Source of the DNA: an uncultured Tateyamaria sp.
GTDB lineage: Bacteria; Pseudomonadota; Alphaproteobacteria; Rhodobacterales; Rhodobacteraceae
Reading direction: 5' to 3'
Length of the DNA: 64,000 bases
Assembly (NCBI RefSeq): GCF_947503465.1
Contig: NZ_CANNDN010000004.1
Location: forward strand, 62,001 to 126,000
A program made the position numbers and the translations under genes. Of the stretch, positions 24,856 to 33,074 are shown piece by piece (within the stretch, counting starts at the first letter, position 1; the number at the start of each line of letters is the position of its first letter). The notes below the pieces were generated by a model, which searched no databases, had not been told where the DNA came from, and worked only from the letters and a program-made list of their open reading frames with translations.

Positions 24856-25364
24856 CCGCCGCCACGACCCTCACGACCGACCGCCTGACCCTGCGCCAGC
24901 CGCAGGCCAGCGACCTGCGCGCCTACACGTCCTATTGCGCCAGCCCCCGCACCAAGTTCGTCGGTGGCCCCTTTGCCGCGCCCAAGGCCTTTGACAAGTT
25001 CGCGGCCATGACCGGCCATTGGACGCTGCGCGGCTTTGGCCGTTACATCATGGAGCGTGACGGCACACCCATTGGTCACGTTGGACCGATGCAGCTTGAT
25101 GACACGCAACCACCGGAATTCACGTGGACCCTGTGGGACGGCACATACGAGGGCCGTGGGCTTGCCACCGAAGCGGCCTGCCGGGTCCGCGATCACCTTC
25201 TGGGTGATCTCGGCTGGCCCGAGATGATCGTCCACATCCTGCCCGGCAACACCGGCTCCGTCGCAATCGCAAAGCGCATCGGGGCTGTCCTCACGAAGGA
25301 CCCCGCGCCTGAATGGTACGATGGGGCGCATGTCTACCGCCTGACCGCAGGGGTGCCCGCATGA
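24852..25364 (+). CDS. GNAT N-acetyltransferase, RimJ/RimL type (paralogue 2 of 5)
   Basis: A 170-residue paralogue of the preceding gene. The same order of motifs is seen: TTDRLTLRQPQASDLRAY, the coenzyme loop YEGRGLATEAACRV and the PGNTGSVAIAKRIGA arm. The shared GHWTLRGFGRY block (GHWVMRGYGMF and GHWDIRGFGMW in others) shows descent by duplication. It starts at ATG 24852 within the previous stop (ATGA). Confidence 0.87.
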   Translation: MTAATTLTTDRLTLRQPQASDLRAYTSYCASPRTKFVGGPFAAPKAFDKFAAMTGHWTLRGFGRYIMERDGTPIGHVGPMQLDDTQPPEFTWTLWDGTYEGRGLATEAACRVRDHLLGDLGWPEMIVHILPGNTGSVAIAKRIGAVLTKDPAPEWYDGAHVYRLTAGVPA

Positions 25365-25879
25365 TCACCCTGACCGGCACTCCAACGCTCACGACCGACC
25401 GGCTGACCCTGCGCGCCCCACGGCCCGCAGACGCGCCCACCTTTATCGCGTTCTACAAAACCGACCGCGCCCAATACGTGGGCGGCCCCAAGGACGATAA
25501 ACGCGGGTGGGAATTCTTTTGCACCGAAATCGGCCACTGGGTCATGCGCGGCTACGGCATGTTTGTCGTGACTTACACGGGCGACGACACGCCGCTTGGC
25601 ATCGTCGGCCACTGGAACCCGAAAACCTGGCCGGAACAGGAAGTCGGCTGGGTGATCTTCGACCCCGCGCTCGAAGGCAAAGGCGTCGCGTACGAGGCGG
25701 CCAAGGCCGTCATCGACTACACCTGGACCACGCTGAAATGGGACACCATCGTCAGCTACATCGCCTATCCGAACACGCGCTCCATCGCGCTGGCCGAACG
25801 TCTGGGTGCCGTGCGCGACGAAACCGCCGATACCCCCGGCAAGGCCTATGTCTACCGCCACCCGAGGCCCGCGGCATGA
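25361..25879 (+). CDS. GNAT N-acetyltransferase, RimJ/RimL type (paralogue 3 of 5)
   Basis: A 172-residue Acetyltransf_3 protein with TTDRLTLRAPRPADAPTF, GHWVMRGYGMFVV, coenzyme loop LEGKGVAYEAAKAV and arm YPNTRSIALAERLGA. It starts within the previous stop (ATGA) and overlaps the next gene in the same way. It is closest in pattern to paralogues 2 and 5. Confidence 0.87.
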   Translation: MITLTGTPTLTTDRLTLRAPRPADAPTFIAFYKTDRAQYVGGPKDDKRGWEFFCTEIGHWVMRGYGMFVVTYTGDDTPLGIVGHWNPKTWPEQEVGWVIFDPALEGKGVAYEAAKAVIDYTWTTLKWDTIVSYIAYPNTRSIALAERLGAVRDETADTPGKAYVYRHPRPAA

Positions 25880-26439
25880 CGTTCCCCTGCGAAACACCCC
25901 GCACCGGCGCCGCATCCCTTTTTGCGGTTGCCCTGCAAGGGCATCTGCCAATCCTTGCGACGGATCGCCTGATCCTGCGCGCGCCCCGCGTGACGGATTT
26001 CGACACCTACGCCGGGATCGCCTGCACCGACCGGGGCAAGCACCTGGGTGGTCCTATGACCCGCGAAGATGCCTGGCTCGACTTCTCCCAGATGACGTCC
26101 ACCTGGCTCCTGCATGGCCACGGGCTCTGGACCATCGGGCACGCGGGCGACATCGCGGGCTTCGTCGTGCTGGGGTTCGAACCCGGCGACGCAGAACCGG
26201 AACTGGGCTACCTGCTGACGACACAGTCCGAAGGCAAGGGGCTGGCCTTCGAAGCGGCCCAAGCGGCCCTGTCCCATGCGTGGGACACGCTCGGCTGGTC
26301 CACGCTGGTCAGCTATATCGACCCCGCCAACACCCGCTCGATCAAGCTGGCGCAAAAACTTGGCGCGCTGCCCGATGGCGAGATCACGGACCACACCGGC
26401 ACGGCCCTGGTCTATCGCTACCGGCGGGAGGGGACGTGA
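25876..26439 (+). CDS. GNAT N-acetyltransferase, RimJ/RimL type (paralogue 4 of 5)
   Basis: A 187-residue Acetyltransf_3 protein, longer at the N-terminus by about 18 residues than its relatives. Motifs are ATDRLILRAPRVTDFDTY, coenzyme loop SEGKGLAFEAAQAAL and arm PANTRSIKLAQKLGA. The start ATG 25876 overlaps the preceding stop by four bases. An internal start nearer the conserved core is possible but has no better ribosome-binding site. Confidence 0.86.
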   Translation: MTFPCETPRTGAASLFAVALQGHLPILATDRLILRAPRVTDFDTYAGIACTDRGKHLGGPMTREDAWLDFSQMTSTWLLHGHGLWTIGHAGDIAGFVVLGFEPGDAEPELGYLLTTQSEGKGLAFEAAQAALSHAWDTLGWSTLVSYIDPANTRSIKLAQKLGALPDGEITDHTGTALVYRYRREGT

Positions 26440-27041
26440 TGCCCCATACCGCCATCCCCGTGATCGAAACCAGACGGCTGGTCCTGCGCGGCCCGCAGCC
26501 CGAGGATTATCCGGACTTCAAGGCGACATTCGCCTCCTACCGCTCCCGCTTCATGGGCGGCCCGCTGAACCCTTACGAGGCGTGGATGCTTTACGCCGCC
26601 GAAATCGGGCACTGGGACATCCGCGGCTTCGGCATGTGGATGATCCACGACAAGGACACCGATGACACCTACGGCATGGCAGGCGGCTGGCAGCCCGCAG
26701 GCTGGCCGGAACGCGAAATCGCCTGGATCATCTGGCCCGACAAGGCAGGCAAGGGCTACGCGCTCGAAGCGACGCATGCCGTGCGCGCGCATTATTATGC
26801 CAAGGGCTGGGGCGGCGCGGTCAGCTATCTTGATCCGATGAACCTCGACAGCATCCGGCTGGCCGAACGGTTGGGCGCCACCAAGGACAAAGAGGCGCAG
26901 ACCATCGACGGCTCGGACGCCGTCTACCGGCACCCCTCGCCCGCTGCCCTGGATGGCACGCAACTGGCGCATGGGATCGAAATGGAAATCGGCCACTACG
27001 CCGACCCGATGTTCAAACCGAAAGGATGGGCGCTTGACTGA
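26439..27041 (+). CDS. GNAT N-acetyltransferase, RimJ/RimL type (paralogue 5 of 5)
   Basis: A 200-residue Acetyltransf_3 protein: ETRRLVLRGPQPEDYPDF, GHWDIRGFGMWMI, coenzyme loop KAGKGYALEATHAV and arm PMNLDSIRLAERLGA, with a 35-residue C-terminal extension absent from the others. It starts at TGATG with one base of overlap. Its end overlaps the chorismate mutase start by eight bases. Confidence 0.87.
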   Translation: MPHTAIPVIETRRLVLRGPQPEDYPDFKATFASYRSRFMGGPLNPYEAWMLYAAEIGHWDIRGFGMWMIHDKDTDDTYGMAGGWQPAGWPEREIAWIIWPDKAGKGYALEATHAVRAHYYAKGWGGAVSYLDPMNLDSIRLAERLGATKDKEAQTIDGSDAVYRHPSPAALDGTQLAHGIEMEIGHYADPMFKPKGWALD

Positions 27042-27330
27042 TGCCGTCTCCAAAGCAGCCGAAGTGCTGGCCGACCACCGCGCCAGCATCGACCGGCTGG
27101 ATGCGATCCTCGTCTATACGCTGGGCGAGCGGTTCAAACACACGCAGGCCGTGGGGAAACTCAAGGCCGCACACGACCTTCCGCCCTCTGATCACGCGCG
27201 CGAAGCCGCGCAGATCACCCGGCTCGAAGATTTGGCAAACCGGGCCGATCTGGACCCCGAGTTCGCCAAGAAGTTCCTGAACTTCATCATCGCTGAAGTC
27301 ATTCAGCACCACCAAAAACACCAATCGTAG
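27034..27330 (+). CDS. Chorismate mutase, AroQ type
   Basis: A 98-residue all-helical enzyme converting chorismate to prephenate for Phe/Tyr synthesis. The family pattern is visible: DHRASIDRLDAILVYTLGERF, VGKLKAAHDLPPSDHAREAAQI and the C-terminal FIIAEVIQHHQ. I chose TTG 27034 since AAGGATGGG precedes it and the conserved N-terminal helix begins there; the ATG nearby is out of frame. Chorismate mutase next to ffh/rpsP is common in alphaproteobacteria. Confidence 0.85.
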   Translation: MTDAVSKAAEVLADHRASIDRLDAILVYTLGERFKHTQAVGKLKAAHDLPPSDHAREAAQITRLEDLANRADLDPEFAKKFLNFIIAEVIQHHQKHQS

Positions 27331-27350
27331 GGTGGGCAATCTGCCCACCA
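27328..27350. repeat. REP-like palindrome TAGGGTGGGCAATCTGCCCACC, copy 1
   Basis: GGTGGGCA-ATC-TGCCCACC is a perfect 8-3-8 palindrome preceded by TAG. It directly follows the chorismate mutase stop. Near-identical copies are at 52440-52462 (inverted) and 52498-52520. Short elements of this kind are dispersed in many genomes and may act as mRNA hairpins. Confidence 0.75.
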
Positions 27351-27378
27351 CCCAAACAGAAACAAAAGGAAATACACC

Positions 27379-27783
27379 ATGGCTATGAAAATTCGTCTCG
27401 CCCGCGGCGGCTCGAAAAAGCGTCCCTTCTACCGCATCGTGGCAGCAGACAGCCGCATGCCCCGCGACGGCCGCTACATCGAAAAGCTGGGCACGTATAA
27501 CCCGCTCCTGCCCAAGGACAGCGAAGAGCGCGTGAAGATGAACATGGAACGCGTGCAGTACTGGCTGGGCGAGGGCGCACAGCCCACCGACCGGATCGCC
27601 CGTATGCTTGAAGCCGCAGGCGTCCTGGACAAGAAAGAGCGCAACAACCCCAACAAGGGCGCGCCTGGCAAGAAGGCACAGGAACGCGCAGAAGAGAAAG
27701 CAGCCAAGGCCGCCGAAGCGGCCGAAGCCCCTGCAGAAGAGGCGCCCGCAGAGGACGCCGCCGCAGAAGAAACGGCAGAGTAA
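27379..27783 (+). CDS. rpsP: 30S ribosomal protein S16
   Basis: A 134-residue ribosomal protein. The core (residues 1-85) has [36 protein letters not shown] and [16 protein letters not shown]. The C-terminal 45 residues are an Ala/Glu-rich low-complexity extension, common in alphaproteobacteria. A ribosome-binding site AAAGGAAA precedes ATG 27379; ATG 27385 is an alternative. In this genome bluB and others separate it from rimM-trmD-rplS. Confidence 0.96.
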   Translation: MAMKIRLARGGSKKRPFYRIVAADSRMPRDGRYIEKLGTYNPLLPKDSEERVKMNMERVQYWLGEGAQPTDRIARMLEAAGVLDKKERNNPNKGAPGKKAQERAEEKAAKAAEAAEAPAEEAPAEDAAAEETAE

Positions 27784-27798
27784 TCAGGGGTTCGGCGC

Positions 27799-28425
27799 GT
27801 GGATGCCTTTGAGGAAGACTTCCGCAGCCAGCTTCTGACCCTGATGGCGTGGCGGCGCGACGTGCGCCGATTTCGCACCGACCCCGTGCCCGAGGCAGTG
27901 CTGATGCGCTGCCTCGACACGTTTCGGCTGGCCCCGTCGGTGGGTCTGTCCGAACCCTGGCGCATCGTCCGGGTCCAAAGCGACACGGCCCGCGCCGCTG
28001 CAATCGAAAACTACAAGACCGCCAATGCACAGGCCCTTGCCGGTTACGACGGCGATCAGGCCACCAGCTACAGCCAACTCAAGCTGTCGGGCATGGAAGA
28101 TGCCCCGGAACACCTTGCCATATTCTGCGACGACAGCACCGCACAGGGCCACGGCCTTGGCGCGGCGACGATGCCCGAAATGCGCCGCTATTCCGTGGTG
28201 GGGGCTATCACCCTGATGTGGCTCGCGGCCCGGGCGGACGGGCTGGGCATGGGCTGGGTGTCCATCCTGGATCCGGATCGGCTGTGCCGCGACCTGGCCG
28301 TGCCCGCAGGCTGGTCGCTGGTCGGCTACATGTGTGTCGGCTGGCCCGAAGAACCGTCCGACACACCCGAATTGGAACGCGCCGGTTGGGAACACCGCCA
28401 CGATCTGCCCATTGAAACGCGTTAG
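27799..28425 (+). CDS. bluB: 5,6-dimethylbenzimidazole synthase BluB
   Basis: A 208-residue flavin-destructase of the nitroreductase fold that cuts FMNH2 with O2 to make the lower ligand of vitamin B12. Diagnostic segments are WRRDVRRFRTDPVP, FRLAPSVGLSEPWR and VGAITLMWLAARADGLGMGWVSILDP. It starts at GTG 27799, 15 bp after rpsP. Together with cobC-cbiB it indicates full cobalamin synthesis in this organism. Its stop overlaps the convergent SMR gene by four bases. Confidence 0.9.
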   Translation: MDAFEEDFRSQLLTLMAWRRDVRRFRTDPVPEAVLMRCLDTFRLAPSVGLSEPWRIVRVQSDTARAAAIENYKTANAQALAGYDGDQATSYSQLKLSGMEDAPEHLAIFCDDSTAQGHGLGAATMPEMRRYSVVGAITLMWLAARADGLGMGWVSILDPDRLCRDLAVPAGWSLVGYMCVGWPEEPSDTPELERAGWEHRHDLPIETR

Positions 28426-28739
28426 CCGGCCGAAATCTTGAGCCCGGCCACACCGGCAACGATGGCCAGCGCCGACAGCACCTTGAGCGGTGTCAGCGCC
28501 TCGCCCAGAAACGCATATCCCAGCGCCACGGTGCCCAGCGTGCCCACGGCCGTCCAGATCGGATAGGCCACGCTCACCGGCAAGTCCCGCAAGGCAAGCG
28601 TCAGAAAGCCGATGCCCGCAATGACAGCGACGACGGTCACAACCGTGGCCCGCACATTCGTAAAGCCATCCGCATATTTCATGCTCATCGCAAAGGTCAC
28701 TTCAAAGACCGCCGCAAGACCAAGATAAAACCACGCCAT
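28422..28739 (-). CDS. SMR-family small multidrug / guanidinium exporter
   Basis: A 105-residue protein with four membrane helices. The essential Glu13 is in AAVFEVTFAMSMKYADGF, and the WTAVGTLGTVALGYAFLGE and LSALAIVAGVAGLKI helices are typical. Its length and motifs fit either the SugE/Gdx guanidinium exporters or the QacE-type drug exporters; I cannot separate them by eye. No guanidine riboswitch is visible upstream, but an inverted repeat at 28757 suggests a protein repressor. Confidence 0.85.
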   Translation of the reverse strand: MAWFYLGLAAVFEVTFAMSMKYADGFTNVRATVVTVVAVIAGIGFLTLALRDLPVSVAYPIWTAVGTLGTVALGYAFLGEALTPLKVLSALAIVAGVAGLKISAG

Positions 28740-28756
28740 TGCGCGTCTCCCTGTTT

Positions 28757-28772
28757 GGAACTGATTGGTTCC
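28757..28772. promoter_or_regulatory. Inverted repeat upstream of the SMR exporter
   Basis: GGAAC-TGATTG-GTTCC lies 18 bp upstream of the exporter start. As DNA it resembles a TetR-family operator; as RNA it would be a 5-bp hairpin. No regulator gene is adjacent. Confidence 0.4.
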
Positions 28773-28812
28773 TTAACTAGTATGCCTTGCGCGGGATGCA
28801 AGGCGTAAACAG

Positions 28813-28839
28813 GCATGGGCGCGGAAAACGCGCCCATGC
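28813..28839 (-). terminator. Hairpin after the GNAT gene
   Basis: A perfect 11-bp stem GCATGGGCGCG / CGCGCCCATGC with a five-base loop lies 12 bp after the GNAT stop on the minus strand. The T-run is weak (CTGTTTACG), so termination is likely but not certain. Confidence 0.6.
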
Positions 28840-28850
28840 CCGACCCGCCG

Positions 28851-29318
28851 TCAGGCCAGTGTCTTGGTGAACGTGACCTTGTCCTCGTCCGGTCCGAAAA
28901 AGCCCGGAATGGTTGCCACGTGATCATACCCGCGGGCCGCATAGAAGCGGCGCGCGCGGTCCTGATCCGGCGTCTGCGTGGTGTCGATCACCAGCAACCG
29001 GGCCGTGCCCAACGCAGCTTCGACCGACTGGATCAGGGCCGTTCCGGCCCCTGCGCCATGCAGGTCGGGCCGCGTCGCGATGGCCCGCAGGTTCCACGTC
29101 CGGTCCGTCATCGCTTCGGGCTGCACAAAGGCAAACCCGACAGGGGTGTCACCCTGCAACACCACCCGCCAGATGTCCTCGGTGTTCCCGTTCAGACCGG
29201 GGGCCATCATGTCGGGCAGCATGTCGCCCGGAAACAATGTGGCCTCGGCAATCGGGGCAAGAAACGGGATGTCGGTGTCACGCGCAGGGCGTGTTTGATA
29301 GAGGTCTGGCATAGCCAT
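28851..29318 (-). CDS. GNAT-family N-acetyltransferase
   Basis: A 155-residue Acetyltransf_1 protein unrelated in detail to the five tandem paralogues. WNLRAIATRPDLHGAGAGTALIQSVE is the acetyl-CoA loop and DQDRARRFYAARGYDHVATIPGFF the C-terminal arm, as in the subgroup that acts on small amines or amino acids. ATG 29318 (MAMPD) or 29312 may start it. It stands alone, with 285 bp of gene-free DNA upstream. Confidence 0.82.
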   Translation of the reverse strand: MAMPDLYQTRPARDTDIPFLAPIAEATLFPGDMLPDMMAPGLNGNTEDIWRVVLQGDTPVGFAFVQPEAMTDRTWNLRAIATRPDLHGAGAGTALIQSVEAALGTARLLVIDTTQTPDQDRARRFYAARGYDHVATIPGFFGPDEDKVTFTKTLA

Positions 29319-29603
29319 CCTTTCGTGTTTTCAATGTGTTGAATAGCGTTGCCAATGGGCAACGTCGCAGGTCCGATGGCACAGCCCAAACGTCCCGCCA
29401 AAGCGGGCGTTCCGTCCGTTGCTTGCGTCGCTTGCACGACGCCGGGGGCATGTGCCCGCTTATACCGACATAAAATCTCCGTCTCCGCGCCGTCGCGCGC
29501 GGTGCCCCGACCCTAGCTTAGGCACGCAGGCTCGGGCAACCGCGCACTGGACAAGCCACCGCATCGTGTCGCAAATGCATCTACTGTCCGATAAAGGAAA
29601 CCG
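29319..29603. other. Gene-free region before the rimM operon
   Basis: About 285 bp with no convincing gene. It contains hairpins CGTTGCC-AAT-GGGCAACG (29347-29364 region), CCCGC-CAAA-GCGGG and GCGTCG / CGACGC, and a likely promoter for the small membrane protein-rimM-trmD-lysE operon. Nothing matches a known RNA family that I can name. Confidence 0.4.
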
Positions 29604-29741
29604 ATGTTTGGATTGATCCGCACTGCTGTCCTGATCCTGATCGCCTTTGTGGCGGGTCTGATGTTCGAGCGCAGCCAGGCCGCCGACGCCTGTGCGGTGC
29701 AGGGCGGCGCGATGCGCGACGGGGTGTGCTGGAATGAGTGA
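29604..29741 (+). CDS. 45-residue membrane-anchored protein coupled to rimM
   Basis: ATG 29604 is preceded by AAAGGAAA. The peptide has one N-terminal helix ([20 protein letters not shown]) and a short exported tail with two cysteines (DACAVQGG and GVCWNE). The stop overlaps the rimM start by eight bases, so it is read in the rimM operon. The signal-anchor plus a Cys pair suggests a periplasmic-facing disulfide. I know no function. Confidence 0.6.
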   Translation: MFGLIRTAVLILIAFVAGLMFERSQAADACAVQGGAMRDGVCWNE

Positions 29742-30240
29742 TGATCTGATCTGTGTCGGGGCCATTGGCGGGGCCTATGGTGTGCATGGCGAAGTGCGGA
29801 TCAAGTCGTTCTGCGCCCAGCCCGAAGACATCGAGACATACAGCCCGCTGACCACGGAAGACGGCAAACGGTCCTTTGCGCTGGCGATTGTGCGCCCGAT
29901 GAAGAACGGCTTTGTCGTGCGCATCGCCGATGTGGCCAGCAAGGAACAGGCCGACGCGCTGAAGGGCACGCAGCTGTTTGCCCGCCGCGATCAGTTGCCG
30001 CACCTGCCGGATGACGAATTCTACTACACCGATCTTGTGGGCCTTGATGTCTACGATACCGGCGGCGGATCGCTGGGCCGGGTCAAGTCGGTGCAGAACC
30101 ACGGCGCCAGCGACCTGCTCGAGGTGCACGCACCGGGGGCAACCGCCACCGTTCTGCTGCCCTTCACCAAGGCGGCGGTTCCGACCGTTGATCTGGGCGC
30201 ACGCCGCATCGTTGCCGATCCGCCCGAGGGTCTGTTCTGA
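29734..30240 (+). CDS. rimM: Ribosome maturation factor RimM
   Basis: A 168-residue 30S maturation factor that binds S19. The N-terminal RimM beta-barrel begins [21 protein letters not shown], and the C-terminal PRC-barrel contains [18 protein letters not shown] and [14 protein letters not shown]. It starts inside the 45-codon gene and is followed by trmD after 44 bp. Confidence 0.94.
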   Translation: MSDDLICVGAIGGAYGVHGEVRIKSFCAQPEDIETYSPLTTEDGKRSFALAIVRPMKNGFVVRIADVASKEQADALKGTQLFARRDQLPHLPDDEFYYTDLVGLDVYDTGGGSLGRVKSVQNHGASDLLEVHAPGATATVLLPFTKAAVPTVDLGARRIVADPPEGLF

Positions 30241-30284
30241 TTGCGGGCATTCCCCTTGGGCTGCGGATCGCGTAACACGCGCGC

Positions 30285-31079
30285 ATGTCGACGCCACCCA
30301 AATCCCACGGCCGCAAGGCCATTCGCCCGACCCTGACACCCTCGTCCCTGATGGACGAGGCCCCTGACCTGGTCGGTGTCTGGCAGGCGCGGGTCGTGAC
30401 GCTTTTTCCCGAAACCTTTCCCGGCGTGCTGGGTGCATCGCTCACGGGCAAGGCGCTGCAGGATGGCAAGTGGCAGCTTCACACCCACGACCTGCGGGCG
30501 CATGGGGTGGGCAAGCATCGCAATGTCGATGACACGCCCGCGGGCGGCGGTGCGGGCATGGTCCTGCGCGCCGACGTCGTCAGCGCCGCCATTGCCGAAG
30601 CACAGGCACATGCGCGCGGACGCTGGCCGATCCTGTATCTGTCCCCGCGGGGACAGCGTTTTGATCAGGCCATGGCGCGCGACCTGGCGCGCTGCGACGG
30701 GGTCACGATGCTGTGCGGCCGGTTCGAAGGGGTGGACGAGCGCGTGCTTGAACACTGGAACATCACCGAAGTCAGCCTTGGCGACTTTGTGATGACAGGC
30801 GGAGAGATCGCGGCGCAGGCCCTGCTGGACGCCACGGTGCGCCTGCTGCCGGGCGTGCTGGGCAACGCGGAAAGCGCGGTGGACGAAAGCCACTCGAACG
30901 GGCTGCTGGAACATCCGCAATACACCCGCCCGTCCACATGGGAAGGGCGCGACATCCCCGAGGTGCTGATGTCCGGGCATCACGGCAATGTGGAAACCTG
31001 GCGCCGTGAACAGTCCGAACGCCTGACCGAACAACGCCGCCCCGACCTGTGGGCCGCGCACAAGGACCAAAAAGCATGA
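30285..31079 (+). CDS. trmD: tRNA (guanine-37-N1)-methyltransferase TrmD
   Basis: A 264-residue SPOUT-class knot methyltransferase that makes m1G37 and prevents frameshifting. Motifs are VVTLFPETFPG, GGGAGMVLRAD, LSPRGQ, CGRFEGVDERV, SLGDFVMTGGE and the SNGLLEHPQYTRP segment. The N-terminus is about 30 residues longer than the core; ATG 30351 is a possible start but the longer form is kept. It overlaps the LysE gene by four bases. Confidence 0.95.
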   Translation: MSTPPKSHGRKAIRPTLTPSSLMDEAPDLVGVWQARVVTLFPETFPGVLGASLTGKALQDGKWQLHTHDLRAHGVGKHRNVDDTPAGGGAGMVLRADVVSAAIAEAQAHARGRWPILYLSPRGQRFDQAMARDLARCDGVTMLCGRFEGVDERVLEHWNITEVSLGDFVMTGGEIAAQALLDATVRLLPGVLGNAESAVDESHSNGLLEHPQYTRPSTWEGRDIPEVLMSGHHGNVETWRREQSERLTEQRRPDLWAAHKDQKA

Positions 31080-31693
31080 TCGACTGGCTGCTTTTCATTC
31101 CGGCATGTTTTGCCCTCAACCTCGCCTTTGGCCCGAACAACCTTCTGGCGATGACCCACGGTGCGCGGCGCGGCATCGGCTTTGCACAGGCGCCGGGCCT
31201 TGCGCGCCTGCTGGTTTTCATACCCATGATCAGTCTCAGCGCCCTTGGCCTCGGTGTGGTTCTATCGGCCTCGGCGCTTGCATTTTCCATCGTGAAGACT
31301 GTGGGCGCTGCCTACCTCATATGGCTCGGCTTCCGGCTCTGGCGCAGCGCGCACCGTTTGCACTCAACACCCGACACCGAACAGACGCTTGACCTGCGCA
31401 GTGCCGCACGCGCCGAAGCGCTGGTGGCGATCAGCAACCCCAAGGCGATCCTGATCTTTGCCGCCTTCTTTCCGCAGTTTGTGACAACCGGCGCCTACTG
31501 GCAAAGCTATGCAGCACTCGGGGCGGCGTTTCTCGCCCTCGAAGCGCTGGCAATCCTGGCCTATGCCACAGCGGGGCGCAGCGCGGCGCGCATGGCGGCG
31601 CGGCGGCTGCCGTTGATGCAGCGGGTCTCTGGCGCCATGATGGCGATATTCGGCGTGATCCTGTTGGCGAGCCCGCAGCCCGCGCCGCGTTGA
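31076..31693 (+). CDS. LysE-family amino acid exporter
   Basis: A 205-residue membrane protein with six helices and the RhtB/LysE motif LNLAFGPNNLLAMTHGARRG near the N-terminus and SNPKAILIFAAFFPQFV in the middle. It probably exports an amino acid or derivative. Translationally coupled to trmD (ATGA). Confidence 0.85.
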   Translation: MIDWLLFIPACFALNLAFGPNNLLAMTHGARRGIGFAQAPGLARLLVFIPMISLSALGLGVVLSASALAFSIVKTVGAAYLIWLGFRLWRSAHRLHSTPDTEQTLDLRSAARAEALVAISNPKAILIFAAFFPQFVTTGAYWQSYAALGAAFLALEALAILAYATAGRSAARMAARRLPLMQRVSGAMMAIFGVILLASPQPAPR

Positions 31694-31955
31694 TGGCAGG
31701 CCTCATTCGAGGCTTGATCACACCCGGCAGGGCCCCTATACACCGCGCATTCCGACTCGGGGCTCGTCCCGACCGGACCCTTTGGCGCGTGGCACCTTCT
31801 TCGGTGATGAACGCATGCGGCTTTGGGCAGAGACAAGAAATGATGACCTGACCTCCGGCGGGCGCGGAATGCGGACCCGATGAAGACACGAGAGCTCTCA
31901 AGGCGCGACACACCTTCGTGGGAAAACCACGAGCATGAGATAGGAGACCAGGCCC
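31694..31955 (+). other. Leader region of rplS-rpmE
   Basis: About 260 bp without a gene. A small hairpin GCCTC-ATTC-GAGGC (31699-31712) follows the lysE stop, and the rest is likely to contain the rplS promoter and 5' leader. I cannot point to a defined riboswitch. Confidence 0.35.
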
Positions 31956-32345
31956 ATGGACCTGATCGCACAGCTTGAGGCGGAGCAAATTGCCGCCCTG
32001 GGGAAAGACATCCCCGACTTCAAGGCCGGTGACACCATCCGCGTCGGCTACAAGGTAACCGAAGGCACGCGCACCCGTGTGCAGAACTACGAAGGCGTCT
32101 GCATCGCCCGCAACAACGGCCAGGGCATTGCCGGGTCGTTCACCGTGCGCAAGATTTCCTTTGGCGAAGGCGTGGAGCGGGTGTTCCCCCTCTACTCGAC
32201 CAACATCGACAGCATCACCGTGGTCCGCCGCGGTCGCGTGCGTCGCGCCAAACTGTACTACCTCCGCACCCGCCGCGGCAAATCGGCCCGGATCGCGGAA
32301 GTCGCCAACTACAAACCCAAGAAGTCCGAAGGAGCCAAGGCATGA
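31956..32345 (+). CDS. rplS: 50S ribosomal protein L19
   Basis: A 129-residue ribosomal protein at the 30S-50S interface. It shows [51 protein letters not shown] and [29 protein letters not shown] lies upstream of ATG 31956. It overlaps rpmE by four bases. Confidence 0.97.
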   Translation: MDLIAQLEAEQIAALGKDIPDFKAGDTIRVGYKVTEGTRTRVQNYEGVCIARNNGQGIAGSFTVRKISFGEGVERVFPLYSTNIDSITVVRRGRVRRAKLYYLRTRRGKSARIAEVANYKPKKSEGAKA

Positions 32346-32563
32346 AGGCCGATACGCATCCCGACTACCACATCATCGACGTCAAGATGACGGACGGCAC
32401 CGTGGTGCAAATGAAGTCGACCTGGGGCAAGGAAGGCGACCAGTTGTCGCTTGACATCGACCCGTCGGTGCACCCCGCGTGGACGGGCGGTTCGTCCCGC
32501 CTGATGGACACCGGCGGCCGCGTGTCGAAGTTCAAGAACAAGTACGCAGGCCTGGGCTTCTAA
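32342..32563 (+). CDS. rpmE: 50S ribosomal protein L31
   Basis: A 73-residue L31 ([39 protein letters not shown]). The CxxC zinc motif of zinc-binding L31 is absent, so this is the C-minus form that functions without zinc. Coupled to rplS. Confidence 0.95.
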   Translation: MKADTHPDYHIIDVKMTDGTVVQMKSTWGKEGDQLSLDIDPSVHPAWTGGSSRLMDTGGRVSKFKNKYAGLGF

Positions 32564-32586
32564 AGCCGCCCGCCAAGCAAAAGAGA

Positions 32587-32616
32587 AAGCCGCTCCGTCC
32601 TGGGGCGGCTTTTTTC
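32587..32616 (+). terminator. Rho-independent terminator of rplS-rpmE
   Basis: A 10-bp stem AAGCCGCTCC / GGGGCGGCTT with a five-base loop (32597-32601) is followed by a run of six T. It lies 24 bp past the rpmE stop. Confidence 0.9.
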
Positions 32617-32687
32617 TTTGGCCTCCTCAATCTTGCTGAAACGCTGAGTCGGTCCGATACTGACGAGATCCAGTCCAGGGCCAGACC

Positions 32688-33074
32688 ATGCACACCGCGC
32701 CACTTGTCATTGCCATCGTGATTGTCACACTGCCGGTTACCGCGCTGGGGGATGTCATCGCAGCCACAAAACGCGCCAGGGCCAAAGAGTTCGACGCCGT
32801 GGCAACCGTCCAATGTGCCCAAGAGGTCGGACAAGCCCTCGCCCCCTGCGAGGCATCGGTTGCACGCGTGGCTGGATCGGCGGCGGTGGTCGTCACCTTC
32901 CCCAACGGATTTGCCCGCACGCTGACCTTTTCCGACGGAGATTTCCTGCGCGGGAACGCCACCATGTCCGGTGTCGGTACCGACACCGCGTGGCATCTGT
33001 CGGACGGAATTTATCGTCTCCGGGTGGACGACCAGCGCTTTGATATTCCCGAAACGCTGGTCACTGCAGATTAG
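32688..33074 (+). CDS. Secreted protein of unknown function
   Basis: A 128-residue protein with an N-terminal hydrophobic signal (APLVIAIVIVTLPVTALG). The mature part has two cysteines (TVQCAQ and LAPCEA) and a beta-rich C-terminus (AAVVVTFPNGFARTLTFSDGDFLRG). No family is recognised. It converges with the sugar dehydrogenase gene, overlapping by four bases. Confidence 0.6.
   Translation: MHTAPLVIAIVIVTLPVTALGDVIAATKRARAKEFDAVATVQCAQEVGQALAPCEASVARVAGSAAVVVTFPNGFARTLTFSDGDFLRGNATMSGVGTDTAWHLSDGIYRLRVDDQRFDIPETLVTAD

Noticed and set aside
26170-26190. GGTTCGAACCC, which looks like a tRNA T-loop
   Set aside because: It lies inside acetyltransferase paralogue 4 (coding LGFEPGD) and no acceptor, D or anticodon arms can be drawn around it.
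28740-28800. A guanidine riboswitch upstream of the SMR exporter
   Set aside because: The leader has a simple GGAAC/GTTCC inverted repeat but no ACGR-loop hairpin pair or ykkC-like structure.
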